Positions 25,735 to 38,580 of a stretch of 64,000 bases of DNA are shown one piece after another. Under the pieces are notes generated by a model. That model was given only the letters and a program-made list of their open reading frames with translations, ran no database searches and had not been told where the DNA came from. Every line of letters begins with the position of its first letter. Position 1 is the first letter of the stretch. The stretch comes from Trochalopteron elliotii (Eukaryota > Chordata > Aves > Passeriformes > Leiothrichidae), in assembly GCA_024734555.1 (NCBI GenBank), contig JANPWX010019140.1, positions 376,290 to 440,289 on the forward strand, read 5' to 3'. A program made the position numbers and the translations under genes.

Positions 25735-25861
25735 TCACAGATTCACAGAATGGTTTGGATTGAAAGGGGCCTTAAGTTCATCTAGTTCCTACCCCCTGCC
25801 ATTGACAGAGAACCTTCCACTAGACCAGGTTACTCAAAGCCCCATCCAGATTGGCCTAGTT
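25735..25861 (-). mobile_element. CR1 3'-end fragment, minus strand
   Basis: On the plus strand this reads as the antisense of an avian CR1 3' end. The sequence ATTCACAGAATGGTTTGG is followed by the GGGGCCTTAA block, CATCTAGTTCC, CCCCCTGCCATTG, the CCTTCCACTAGACCAGG block and CAAAGCCCCATCCAG. About 125 bases are present and the element is 5'-truncated, as most CR1 copies are. It is moderately diverged. Confidence 0.93.
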
Positions 25862-28800
25862 ACGTAATCAGGGCTTATCAAGGTGTTTTGGGGCAGGGGA
25901 GGTTTGGTGAAAGTACAAACTGGTTTTGTGTTTTTTTTTTTTTTTTCTGATACTCCAAATACTTTGTTTCTTCTGTAATCAAAATATGTTTCTCACATAC
26001 AGTGTCACTTCATAGCAGATTTTACCACAAATTTCAGTATATGTATTTTACTGCTTAGTAGTTAACGTGTATAACACTGTAAACCCATTTAGTCAAAATG
26101 AGAGTAACATTACAGTTACTAACTTGGAGCTGCTGGGAATTGGTATTGTCTCAATCAACTGATTTGTGTGATTTATTTTTTAAAAGGTGATATAAGCATT
26201 CTAAACTTAGAGAAGATAAAAACCAATATCAGCTGAAATAATATCAGCTCCTGTAATGTGGCAGCTCTTTTTTCCCAACAGTGGATTTCGATAAGAAAGT
26301 TGCTGTTCTGAAACATTAGTCAAGAATATTATTCTAGTGTTTGTGAAGAGCTGTTCTAAATCTTTTTGACAGGACTCTGCAAAATGTGCCCTGTAAATTT
26401 TCTGCAGCTGACATCAACAAGTTGTCCACTGCATATAGCCCACTTCTTTATTATAGTAGAAGAATGGGTGCCTCTGGAGGCTTAAAACTGTGAGGTGGAT
26501 ATCTTTTCAGAGTTGTGCAGCTACAAGGTATAAGTGAAGAGCTGTATAACGTAATATTTGTTAAGCAAATGCATAGATATCCACCGTGTTTTAAACAAAC
26601 ATGATGTCAGTAATCTTGCTTACCATCCTGTGAAAATATTGCATTTATAGAAAATGCTTAGAATAAACTTTGCCAAGCATTTATTCAACAAAGCTCTTAA
26701 AAGGTGTGGTGTAGTGATATTTTGAAAACTGTTAAGGAGTACTATTAAGGGTCTTATTTCAATACTTACTCAGAGTTTCGGTTGTTAGCTCTTGTGTGAG
26801 TCAGTTCAGGCAGATGTCTAAGTGCGTGCTTGCATGGACCTCACTGGAACTGCTCAGGTGCTTTAAGTTATTCCTGTATTATTCAAATGATCTAGATGAA
26901 AATCTAAGCCCTGAGCTCTAAGCTGTTAGTTGAAGCCTTAGGGCTCTAAGGCTAAGATGAGACTTAGAAACTCATGTTTGTTAATGAATGTCATTCCATT
27001 AGGCTTTTTGGGAATGCATTATAACCTTGCCACCTGGGCAAAGCTTGTGCATTGGCCAAACAAACAATTGCTGTAATTTCTAGATGGACAGGACTCCATG
27101 CAGCCTGGAAAAGATACTCCTTCAGGAAATCACCTGGACACTAACAACTCTGCATTAACCCTCACTTTCCTATCTCATGACCGTAATCTTCACTTTTATT
27201 TTAAATTAGAAATAATCTAATACTTTCTCGATTACAGAATGAAAAGCTATCTGCTACAGTGGTATATTCTGTAGGTATCATATCTTACAGCAGATCTGCC
27301 TTTATGCATGCTGTTATACCAGTGACCTACAGAAACTCTCTAAGTTTCTAGTCACACTTTGTGCTCCAAGGAAGAATAGCAACATTGGGTCAGCAAAGGC
27401 TTTGTCTGGCCAAGTCTGAAAAACCTGCAAGGATGTAAAATTCCACATCTTCTTTAGTTTCCTGTTCTAGTGCTGCTCTGCTGTCATGCACATAGAGCCT
27501 TTTAGAGCAAGTAGAATTTACAGCTGTAATTAGTCTGTACCAAGTCCAAAAGTATTTCTCAAAACAGAGAACAGGTACAATAAATTCATAAACGTTTTAG
27601 TCTGGCATAAACCAGGGATAATACTAGAGGAAGTGGAATATAGTGAGGGTGGTACTACATGGCAGTGGGAAAGGTTGCTGGATAATGAGTAAGGCCTTCT
27701 CATTATCAGTTTCAATTCAGGTCTACATTTGGACAAATTGTTAGGAAACTGTTTCCATGAAATATTCTTTGCTTCATAACTGGCAATATCAGACTGATGT
27801 TTCTTAAATAAGTTGAGTGGTGGTGGAAAGATGTATGTCAAAGGTATAAAAGATCTTCAGTACTGGAAGAAAAGATTTTTATTCCCCTGTGCCAGCATCA
27901 GCACCTATTACAAGTAGGATAAAGTTCAAATATCAACACAAAATGCCAGATTTTGCCTGCCTTTTAAAAAGAGAAATGCCACAACAGAAATGATAGATTC
28001 TGAAATCTTTTGTGGATCCAGTACAATTTTCTGAAAAGACACATGTGTTTCACTATGTAAGTCCCTGGAAAATTTTAGTATTCTGTAGGAATGTATATCT
28101 TCCTCTGATCTTGACAAACTTGGGTATAAACAAGGAATACAATTTGTAACATGAAAAACATTGTTCCTTTATGCATATTCATTTGCAATGGGTAGCTGTC
28201 TTTTTGTATTTTGTCCTTAAATGTGTTATAATTCACAGCTTATCTGAATTCAAGAAAAAATTCTTTCACTGAAAAAATTGTCAACCTCTTCTAGGTACCA
28301 TTTGGTGCCTCAGAGAGAAAATGGAGTAAAGTGCTTTAAAAAGCATTTGAAGGATTACAAGCATTAGAAGCCAAAACCTAGAAGCTTTGATGATGAGATA
28401 ATCACTATTTTCGTATTTTCTTGTGGTGTAGCCGTCACTGTGCCCTCTGCATTTTGTTCATGTGAGAAATGTCAACAATATCCCACAATTCATCAAGGAG
28501 ATGTCCATGTGTTTTTCCTCCTTGTGAAGGAGCATGGTCTTTCTGACTGGCTGAGGAGCTGCATCTATAGGGCTATCCATGCTGCACTCCTTCTTATTGT
28601 TATTATCCAAGATTATAGGCTACAGTTTCTGTAACTTATTATCTTTAAGGACGTGATCCAGCCTTCATTGAAGCCAAGGGAGAAACGTGACTGGCTGAGA
28701 GGGATTTATTGCTGTGATTGAACTATATGAGTGCATGTACTTCCAAGAGTAAAGCCTACTTGAGAGTCTACTTTGAGGGTGGCATTTTAAGGCCTCAGTT

Positions 28801-29929
28801 TAAATTCCTTATTATGCATCTGAGCAGACTGTGTGCTTCAGAAAAATGTGGAGAACATTTGTCCTGTTAAAACACGGGTATAATCCACCATAAAAACACA
28901 GCTTTTAATATTAAAAAGTAAAAAAATAATCAATCGTCAAATTTCAATCCATCTCCCTAAAGGAGTGTGTCTGTGTTGCCGTATTAGACTGTGTTATTTG
29001 TTGAGGAAAGTAAAATTACATCAGGAAGCTAGACAAACTCATGGAGTTTGCAGTTTTACAGCAGTGCTATTTAGGCTTTCAAGCTGTATAAAAGCAATTT
29101 CATGGTGAGTTATTTATGATTAGGTTGAAGACTGTTTTACACGGCCTTAATGTTCACCTAATGCAGTTTCCACATAACTATTTTTAATCAGAATGAAAAT
29201 CTTCCAAACAACTGAGGCTGAATCAGTCCCAGCAGTATTGTTTCCAAGAGCTGAGTGAAACTAGGTGTCTTGACTTTTCAGAAGCATCAAATTTAGTTTT
29301 CTGTTAAAGGGGTATCACTGCATTTTTAAATTAAAATCTATCCCATTGTTAAGTAAAAGACATGTGTGAAATTTTCACTGTCTTCATTATCTTTGTGGAT
29401 GGTATTCTGTCATAAGGCATATTTATTCCAAATCCAGGATAGGTGGGTAATCACTATCCCTTACTTAGTGATTGCCTCTGCCTTGGTAGCTGGTGAATGT
29501 CTTTAAATAGGCTCCTATTAAAATGCTGAAATGCAGAAATGTAATCCAAGTATAATAACAATGGTATGAACAGATGAACACACTTAAAAACATTTCATTC
29601 TTTAAACTTACCTCCCAAGTATCTTCTCTCATGGAGAATTTCCTGTACAGATGACACAGTTGACAAAAGTCTGAATTCAGTGGGTAGAACACATGTCACT
29701 AACTAAAGCTTTGTGCATTAGCAGCCTTAATGCAAAAGCTGGACCAAGACAGAAAGGGCCATGTACCTTTGATTTTTTTGTGTGTGCATACAGATTAAAA
29801 ACGTAATTAGAATACAGTGGCATGTCCCTAACTGCCAGATGGTACCATGACACTTCACTTGCAATACCTTTAAATGAGAAAGAAGGAGAAAGAATTTTTT
29901 TTCTTGGCTCTATGACTTGAGTGAACTAA
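25862..29929. other. Non-coding stretch, nothing recognised
   Basis: No gene or known repeat was recognised. A T run lies at about 25,930-25,947. Around 28,650-28,690 a CATTGAAGCCAAGGGAG-like word may be a remnant of a widespread amniote repeat. Frames up to 103 codons are chance-like. Confidence 0.55.
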
Positions 29930-30560
29930 CTACCTTAGATGCTTGAGCTGGTGGGAGAGCAGGATTGTAAGACGAGAGAAATAGAGAGTGAAAGCCAAGC
30001 CACAAATAACTCCAACATTGTGATCCCTTAAGCCCCACAGTTAAGAAAGGAAAGAAAAAAATCTCCTTGTTGAGAATCCAGGGCGGGCAGGGGAAATGAA
30101 ATGGGTGAACCGCAAGATGGAAAACCGGTTCCAGACTATGATGTTCTAGTGACGCAAGCCGAGAAAGGTGCCGCGGCACAACTGCGCTCTCCTGAGACCC
30201 AGCAGGAGTCATTCCTATAGGAGAGAAACCACATGAAGACAGTGAGTAAGGGAAACTTTAACAGTAAAGTAGACTGGGAGAGACTGAAAATCCAAACTGT
30301 TTTCGTAAAACAATTCCGTGTCTGAGTAGAGAACAATGAGCCCTTAGCCACAAGTGAAATGACGGTAGAGCATGTACTGGGCATTCCGCTCAACAGCTGA
30401 CAAAGTAAAGGAAAAGCAGTGGAGAGGAAAAGATAAGTAATCCTGTAAAAATTTCTGCTTGGGTGAAAGCAGAATGCTGCTAGGGAAAATTTAGTGAATA
30501 CGTCCACAATGGATATGGGTAACTGGAAGGTAGGAGTGTTTCTTATAATGAAGAATGGAT
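29930..30560. other. CpG-enriched, purine-rich block of unknown origin
   Basis: I count about 14 CpG dinucleotides in roughly 620 bases, including CCGCGG at 30,171-30,176, while flanking DNA has only one or two per several hundred bases. The plus strand is rich in GAGA and GGAAA words. No coding homology is seen in either strand; the 148-codon minus frame at 30,136-30,582 has no domain. It could be a retroviral LTR or internal remnant, or an unmethylated regulatory island. It abuts the CR1 fragment at 30.6 kb. Confidence 0.4.
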
Positions 30561-30607
30561 CAATTCCTGAATCAGGTTCCATCTCAGGTAATTATAGATC
30601 TATCAAA

Positions 30608-30842
30608 AGTGGTCTGAAACCAGAGGAAGTTCATTTCTCACATGAACTTACTCTGCAGTGACTGAGCACTGGGACAGGTTGCCCAGAGAGACTATGGGGT
30701 CTCCCTCACTAGAGATATTCCATTTTTCTGGATGCAATCCTGTGCCATGTGCTCTGGGATGGTCCTGCTTGGGCAGGGGTATTGGACCAGCTGACCCACA
30801 GTGGACCCTTCCAGCCTCACCCATCCGGTGATCCTGTGGCTT
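30608..30842 (+). mobile_element. CR1 3'-end fragment, plus strand
   Basis: The sequence follows the sense CR1 3' end. It shows CCAGAGGAAGTTC, then GAGCACTGGGACAGGTTGCC, CAGAGAGACTATGGGGTCTC, ATATTCCATTTTTCTGGATG, the block around CAATCCTGTGCCATGTGCTC, and the TTGGACCAGCTGACC block. It ends in a decayed tail near TCCGGTGATCCTGTG. About 235 bases are present, 5'-truncated. The 76-codon frame across it is not a gene. Confidence 0.9.
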
Positions 30843-32620
30843 GTTCCTTGTTTGGTTACCACTTATATTTCATAGTTAGTTGGTTATTGCTAGCTTTATC
30901 AACTGTGGGTTTTGTGTTAGGGACACGTGTCCTTAGGAATGAAACAGAGAGATTCAGAGATGAGAGATTACTGATATAACGCCAAGTAAAAGAAATTTAT
31001 CCCCGTAAAATATATAAATTATTCATAATGCAATTAAAGTGCTTGAAGTTAAATGAAGTTCATGTCATGTTTGTTCAGTATGTGATATGAAAATATTTTA
31101 GTTTTTTAACAGAGAAAATGAATTTATTTAAATCAATAATTAACACACTATGCAAAGAAATAGAATTAATATTTTCATATTTTTAATTGTAATTAAGTTT
31201 TTTTATATCAATGTTTTTACTATGACTTATTTATTCTTGGTAAAGATAATAAGAGTCTTTTTTTAAACCATTAATTTACATTTTTCTCAGCTGAAAGGAA
31301 TGGAAAAGCAAATATATGGCAGAAATCAATATCAGGGAGAGTTATGGAAAATTTGAATCACTTGACATTGTACCTGTTTATTATTCTGTACCCTGTCAGC
31401 CATAGACCACCCAAAGACACTTTGCTTATAAGAAACTCAAAAAGCGATGATATGTGCTAGAGTAGAATCTTATCTGAGAGTCATTGCCCTTGAAGCAGTG
31501 ACCACAGAGAGTGAGAAATAATAACCAGTAATTATTTTAAAAACCTAACAGACCAAATAGGTCTGCACAGTAAATTTGAGAAGTAGCTATTAAAACTGTT
31601 CTTGGAGGAATATAGGAAGAAAATACTTTCATTCCTAGTCCACAAGGAATCCAGATTCCTTGGAGTTTACAATGAAGGACAGACAAATATTTTCTGTGAA
31701 AAGGAAGAAAGACCTGTATTAAATAAGTACTTGCCTCTGAGAATGAAATTTGTTGGACTGCATATAAAGAATGATGTATTATTTTCAGCTATATTAAGAT
31801 GCTGCAAAAATAGGAACGCTCTTAAGAGTGCTTTTAATTTAATTTATTTTATTTAATATGTGTTTCGGTCTTATGTATTCAATTTTTATTTAATTGAATG
31901 TAACAGAAAGATTTCTGATGACCTCTCCATGCTTTGGATTAAATATAACACTTAGAAGAGTCTTATTCCATGAAAAGGTGGTCACTAACTTTTACATAGC
32001 ATTAGATAGCATGACTCACTACCAGCATAATATAAATAAAAATTTGGAATCATAGATGTCTATTTTTTTAAATGATGAAACTGGTTTGATAAATATCATA
32101 GTTAACCAAAAGAGTTACATTTTACTATTTAAGAACCTAAAAAGTTTTTAATTATGAGTAGTCATTTGCAGTTGTGTTAAATGTTTTAATGACATATAAA
32201 ACTTGTCAGTGCATGTCAAGTAGCCAGCAGTTTATTTTAAATCTCCTTGCCTCATGTTTTTTAGGATGAAGTCACATATGCTGATGTTGTACTGTGGAGA
32301 TGATCTGTGTCTTCTGATTGCCAGGATTTTCAGTTCTAAAGGTCTCTTGCAAAAACTTGTGGCAGAACATTCACACACACATCTATTCTGTGCAATGGCC
32401 TCTGCTATTAAGCAGACACATGTCTTTATGTTGTAGAGTGCAGAGACAACATGAGAACAGGGGCTTTCATATAGGATGGACTTCAACGAGGTGGAGTAAA
32501 TGCTGGTGCCATGACTTGGCTGAAAACACCTTGCTGGTTACATAGTACGGCTAAAACTTGCCCTGTGAATGTTACTTTATGTTACTCACTTGAAATTCCA
32601 GAGAGAAATATGTAATTTCC
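30843..32620. other. AT-rich non-coding stretch, nothing recognised
   Basis: Very AT-rich sequence with TTTAATT and ATAAAT words. No gene, RNA or transposon was recognised. Confidence 0.6.
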
Positions 32621-32694
32621 TATCCATCCATCCCTCCATCCATCCATCCATCCATCCATCCATCCATCCATCCATCCATCCATCCATCCATCCA
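32621..32694. repeat. (ATCC)n microsatellite
   Basis: About 18 tandem ATCC units with one variant unit (CCCT near 32,632). The tract is nearly perfect over its last 56 bases, which suggests it is polymorphic in length. Confidence 0.97.
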
Positions 32695-32849
32695 AAGATA
32701 TGCACATATACCTGTTTATCTAACAAGTTTTGAAAATTTTCAAAAGTGTAGAAACAAAGAAGAAGTACTATTAGACATTATATCTATCAGACTGTAAGTT
32801 ATATTGACAAATACAGGGCTTATAACTCCAGTGGGATTGAAAGGACAAG

Positions 32850-32976
32850 ATGAGCAGCCATATCTAGTCTAAGATGTCATTGCAGGGGAGTTGCACTAGA
32901 TGGTCTTTAAAGGTCCCTTCCAACTCAATTAATCTGTGATTCTACAATTCTGTGATTTTTATGATTCTATGATTCT
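32850..32976 (+). mobile_element. CR1 3'-end fragment, plus strand
   Basis: The block GGGGAGTTGCACTAGATGG, followed by TCTTTAAAGGTCCCTTCC, AACTCAATT and three imperfect copies of the tail word TCTATGATTC, is the sense 3' end of an avian CR1. The left boundary is uncertain. The upstream 20-30 bases are only weakly similar. Confidence 0.92.
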
Positions 32977-35935
32977 AATGAAAATTAAATTATCCAGCCA
33001 GTTATTGAAGTAGATTGAAAGAATATCTGGAATTTAGGTTGTTGTTCAATCTCTCACAACTCAGACAAGCTTCAGGCACTGTAAATGATTTTTATATCGG
33101 TCTTTGTTTTCTTAGTCAATGAATTTTTTTACACAAGGTAAGAGAAATGAGAATAGCAGACCCTCATTCTTCCAGAACCCTATGGTTATCATTCATGCTA
33201 CTCCTTCATTTTCCCTCTTTCTGTACATCCAGGGAAAAATTATCATGACCTTGGACTTTTCTTTCCATCAGTGAGATCCCCTCAGATCACCAACAAGCCT
33301 TTCTTAGGTTTGTGAGTGTTACTTAGGCTTGTATTTTATTTAGCATCATCTCACTTTTTCCACTATATTGTTTTCAAAAGTAAGTTCATTGAGGATTTCC
33401 TTGGCTGAGGTTTAATTCCACCTGTTGTGTTGGTCAATTTCTAGGTTCTTAGTGCCAATTCACAAGGATTGTTCCTCGAGTATTTTAAGTAATTCCTTCA
33501 CAAATGTAGTTTCTGTTAATGAGTTAATGTTTTAAATCACATAATAACTGTAGTTGCTTTAAAAGATCATTAGATAGCCAGTCTTCAATTGGTGCCTGTT
33601 TCACAGAAATGTGAGAACAAATGTCATGCTTTGTGTGTTCTTATTTCTCAGACTCCTCTAGTAATTAAAAAAAAATTAAGGGTTTTTTTTTCAAGATCAT
33701 ACTTGTCAGAAACCAGTTTGGAAAATCAAGTGCCCTTATTTCTATATCCTATATCCTTGAGCACTGTCTGTCTTTATTTCGGCACAGCAGCCTTGTTGTG
33801 CCACAGCTCCACTTATGATGTTTCATTGGCTGAGAATGTAGAACCTGTGGTTTTGGCTGGAATCATTCCTGAACTAGCTGAGACACTGTTGCAAAAAACG
33901 CCAGGGGTATTTTTCTGCTGTATCATCTGCTGACCTCAGAGACAGCAGTACTGAACCAGTTCTCCTGTACAAATGGTAATTCTTGTGTTATGGTTTGGCT
34001 TGGCCGGGAAACTCCTTGGGCACATCACAATTTTGTCCCAGCATAACAAACCACAAAATGTAACACGAGACTCGGATAACCTCTAGCCTCTGTGTGCACA
34101 TGCTTTTTTCCCTGAAGAAACAAATGGAATGGTGCTTTACACATCATTACCACTTTTCCTGAACTGAGGTTGATTCACAATCCACTGTAGTAATTTTTAG
34201 GACTCTGCTTTACTGATAGGTCAAGCATGAGAACATCCTCACTGTGAATTGGAAGAGCTTTAGTTCCTGATCTTCACTAGGGATGAGAGGGGCAGAATTT
34301 AAATCTAGTTGCCATGTATTGTTGAACTGCCTGTTTTGTCCTCTCCTACCAACTTCATTTTCTTTTTCATTTCCTAATACGGGAGAAAGAACTGACATAA
34401 ATAATATTAAGTATTATTTTTCATATTATTTCTTACAGTGGGTCGTTTCCATCTACATCTGCTTCCTTTATTTGTCATGTTATTGATTTATGAGTTGCAA
34501 ATTCAATCGCAATATTTTTCAATGACCACTGAAATTCTTCTATAGTCTCCAGTGCACTCTGAAATGCTTCTGAATGCTGCATAGCTTCTTGTCATTTATC
34601 ATGTAATAACAATATGAAACAGTTTCTTAATTAATTAATAACCATCCTACCAGCAAATAAAATTGTAGATAATATGTCTGTATATTGTTTAATATTTATG
34701 CACCCAGGTTTATATCCAGTTCACCTGCAAGTTTAATCCTTGCTTTTAGGCTAAAAAAGCGGAGTGTAGTGTCAATATGTGGTTGAAATGAGTAAGTTAG
34801 TGGTTGCATAGATGCGTGTGAGAACACTGAAGAGTAAGGACTGCTCTCTAGCAATAACTAGCATGAAATAACCCAGACAGTAACAGCATAGGAAAGTGAA
34901 TCCTTTCAGGGTTATTCACTGGGGCTCTTTAATTTATGGGCATACATGTGGACCATATGACCACGCACTTGTTTAACACCTGAATTCCACTCTGAGCTAT
35001 TTAAAAATTGTTCCATTAGCAATGGATTCTGGCATTTGACCTAGTCCTATCAGCACTGGAGACTTACCAGAAAAGTAATTATTAACTTACGTTAAACAGA
35101 GTTAAAGGCAAGCTGAGTCTCCCTCAAGAGCAACACAGAAGAGAAAGTTTAAACTGCAGGAGATACCTTTGGGCAAACTCAGAAAAGGCAAGAAATAGGG
35201 AATCTATCCCTGTGGGGAAATAATTTGAAGAAGAAAATATTTGAAGGAGTAATGATTTTCCCAGCCAAAGTCTGGGCCACACAGTCAGCCAAAGAACAAT
35301 GAATCAGTAGAATATATCAATTTCTGGAGAACATAAGTATAGAAACACTCACAAATTATGTCAATCAGAGTTTTGACATTGCAGCAATTGAAATCTCTAT
35401 TAGGCACACATTTAAGTCTGCGGGTTAGTCCAATGAATGATATTAAAATTAGACAGATTCTGCAGAAAACTGGTTGAAACCATTTATTTTCCTATTAATT
35501 AAGCCTGTTCTACATGCCCCCTTATTTAAAATGCAAAAGCTTTCTGATTGATTGTGGCTAAGAGTTGTGCATTTTTTTCATTATACAGTCAGTGTCTTCC
35601 TGCAGCCCCATATAATATGTACATCGTTACGCTTATATAACATATCTAGAAGATATATAACATACATCCATCAACAGTGCATGTGCATATTAATTTTTCT
35701 TCTCCTGAAAATGAAATATAAAACTGTTATGTTTTCAAGCTGTGTTAAACAAAAACTTCTCTGTCATGCCAGCTCTGGTCTCTGTCAGTGCTGCTTGTGC
35801 CTCAGAATCCTTTGTGGACTCCTACTGCCTGCAGTGACTCTACTCGTGTAGGGCTCATAAGCCATAACTGCTTTGTCACTCTAGCAAGTCTGCTGTAGGG
35901 AAGAGTGACCTTATTAAATTAATTTCTAACTGGAA
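32977..35935. other. Non-coding stretch, nothing firm
   Basis: No gene was recognised. The 114-codon frame at 33,589-33,933 has no domain. A short region around 33,990-34,075 contains two GTTATG/CATAAC-type words and a CCGG, but shows no defined transposon. Confidence 0.55.
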
Positions 35936-35988
35936 CATAAGTAAGCTGCCAGCGTAGCTTACTTATGAAGAAGTAAGCTTTACTTCTT
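35936..35988. other. Two adjacent perfect hairpins
   Basis: The first has 12-base arms CATAAGTAAGCT (35,936-35,947) and its exact reverse complement (35,956-35,967) around an eight-base loop. The second begins at the next base. It has nine-base arms AAGAAGTAA (35,968-35,976) and TTACTTCTT (35,980-35,988) around GCT. The words AAGTAAGCT and AGCTTACTT recur in both. No known RNA family was recognised. Confidence 0.85.
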
Positions 35989-38389
35989 TACTTAGCTTTC
36001 ATAATCCATTAGGAATTACTTTTAATTTTACTTTTGTTATTGATCCTGTTGAAGCTGCTGTATCAGACTGAGATATTCTGCTATATGCAGCAGGTACTGC
36101 TATCGAGTGCAGTATTTGAGTCACTGCTTTGCTTGTCTCAGCTGGAAGATGTTCTTTGTGTATCTCATAATGACCTGCCCTGCTGACTCATTTCATTCAA
36201 TCTTTTGAAAAAAAAAGTGTTGCTCTCTACAGTTTGTAAATCAGACCACGTTGGGCTGAGGGCTATACTCACTGGCTTTGTAAACAAATGCTGCTGGGCT
36301 CAGACTTTTATCTGCTTTTAAAGCCAGTTCTGCATCTTTAAATATGGGATGCAATGATTATTTCCTATTAGCTGTTACCTACAAATAACTTTTGTGTGAC
36401 TGTGTCTGAAGCTGATCTTTCTGGTCATTGCTGGAACAATGCCCAAAAAGCAGGACAGAGGACAAGTAAAATGGCTTTGCTTGTGTAAAATGCTGTGAAA
36501 CACAGCAAGATGCAGAAAGGGAGTTAGCTGCAGTACGTGCCTCAAAACTCATGACTGGTCAGTACTGGAGATCCAGCTTATGCTGGGAGAGAACAATTGA
36601 TTGAATTCTCTCAGAGAGAGCCCAGTAACCATGCTACAGAAAATTCCCAAGACTACAGAGCAAGATAGGTATACACAGCAGTAGAGAATAAATACTGGGA
36701 TGGGCTTATGATGGAGTGCCATCTGTGGAGCAGCAAGGTTCTCTGCAGAGGAGTTCTTTATTGTAGCAGATCCCTATATCTGCAGTTTTGAAAATGATAC
36801 CTTCCTGTGCAAGAAGTTTAAATAAAGCTAAAACTTGCAGGGACTCCAGCTTCCTTTATTATCCCTGAAATTGTCACTGATTCAAAGAAAAACTCAAAGC
36901 ATTCTGTAATGTTTTTTTCTCCATGGTTTTGGCAGCATTGCACTGTTGCTGAAGCTCTCCATCTGTTAAATGTCTGGAAGACCATGTAGATATTACACAT
37001 AACTGGGGCAGTCACTTCCCTTTGTGCCTGATCCAGCAACCCAGTATGATTTGTGCAATCTAGAATGGCAAGAATTAACATGACACATCTGAGGAAACGT
37101 GAGACCAACCTCACAGCTAATAAAACAGAAGACAGTCGATCAAATAAAAACATCTGCAAATTTTATTTTTCTTGTCTTTGATTAAGCATGACAAAGACTA
37201 AGAGCGAGAAGCTTGTAAAGTCTAGACAATTCCAGATCTTATAAAGATGCTCAGTATGGATACCAGGATGTAATTAGCTCCTTTCAGCCACTCTTTTTTG
37301 CTTGTGGAAGGACCAGGCCAACTGCAGCATGTGCCGCTTCCTTCCTCTCATCAGAAGTGGATGACAGGATAAGGGATCTCTGGGTGAAGGTCATGCACTA
37401 CAGCACCAAAGCTGCACCTTTTCCACTGAGAGAAGCAATAATGGTAACCCTTTACTCACCTGAAAGTTCAAGAGGACACTGTTTCCTGACCCACTCTTAC
37501 TCCTGGGACCTTCCAAACAACATAAAATCAGATTCTGAGATAAAAGGGATCTCCTTTTCGTTAGCATTTTTTTTTCCTTGCTAGGAACAGGAAGTTTTTG
37601 ATATTTGCTCTGTGCATGACAGAGATGATCTCTGCTGCAGGCCAGCTATTAAGTGGCTATTAAGGTAGATAGCATTATGCTGGGCTTCAGGGAAGTGTGC
37701 TACAGCCTGACTTCACACTGGTGCTTTAGGATAATGGCTTTTGTGAAAAACTGTTAAAGCTGTTTGCATCAGGCTACAAGTAGTGCTTCTACACAGTGAG
37801 ACCTGCTTCTACACAGAGACTTGCTATAACTCTTTCATCTACTGAAAAGGACAAACCCGCAGTTCTTTCCCCTCAGCAGGGTGTGAGAGCATTTCAGCTC
37901 ACTCACAGCCCATCAAAAAATCAAGATTCAGAGACCAAAAGGGTTTCTTGTTTTGTAACCAAGTATCACTTCACGACAAAGAAAAAGAAATAACTTGAAT
38001 TTTTCTCAGGAATAGCTATATAGTTTGCAAGAGCTAATGAAACAAAGGTGATGGGAACCTCAAAGAGGGATTATCTAGTGCTCCTGAAGAACACGTTTTT
38101 AAAAGCTGCAACCAACAAAATGTCTATCTCCCTTCATGGAAATTATTGCAATACTTTGTTTTCCCCCGTGTTAGGAAGATTTTCTAGTATTTAACAGGAA
38201 TCTTTGTCCCCCCAAAATAATTTCTTTTTTAAATCTATTTTGGCCATTGAAACAAGCCCTTTGTTTTTGCAGCAAGGTATGTGTCTAAAGATGGCTCTTA
38301 CTTACAGGTTAAACATGCTTGTCCTTTCTCCTATTTATTCTTTCTATAGGTATGATAGTATTATTTCCTTTCATGTAGATCCTGTGCAG
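35989..38389. other. Non-coding stretch with a small tandem duplication
   Basis: No gene was recognised. A 19-bp near-duplicate of TGCTTCTACACAG lies at 37,784-37,820. The 113-codon minus frame at 36,818-37,159 has no domain. Confidence 0.6.
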
Positions 38390-38580
38390 GTAGTTTCACA
38401 GAAGTTTAGAGAACTGAATACACTATTCCATCAAAGGCCTGACTAAAGATCAGTAAAGCAGAATGCAATACTTGTGGATAAACATCTGAGTATGGCTTTG
38501 TCTGTTTTTTGGCAAGAGCAGTACTTTGTTGACTCATATTCAGCTAGTGATTCATTATTATCTGTTCTTGGACAAAACAC
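38390..38580 (-). mobile_element. Ancient CR1 LINE fragment, minus strand
   Basis: The plus strand carries AGGCCTGACTAAAGATCAG, then ACTTTGTTGACTCATATTCA followed by GCTAGTGAT. These are the antisense of the old CR1 region just downstream of the reverse transcriptase active-site part in turtle- and crocodile-type consensus sequences. It is diverged, interrupted by indels, and has approximate limits. Confidence 0.6.

Noticed and set aside
33990..34075. Possible short solo LTR (GTTATGGTTTGG ... AACAAACC)
   Set aside because: The two ends are not proper inverted TG...CA termini, no target-site duplication is visible, and the length is far below avian LTRs.
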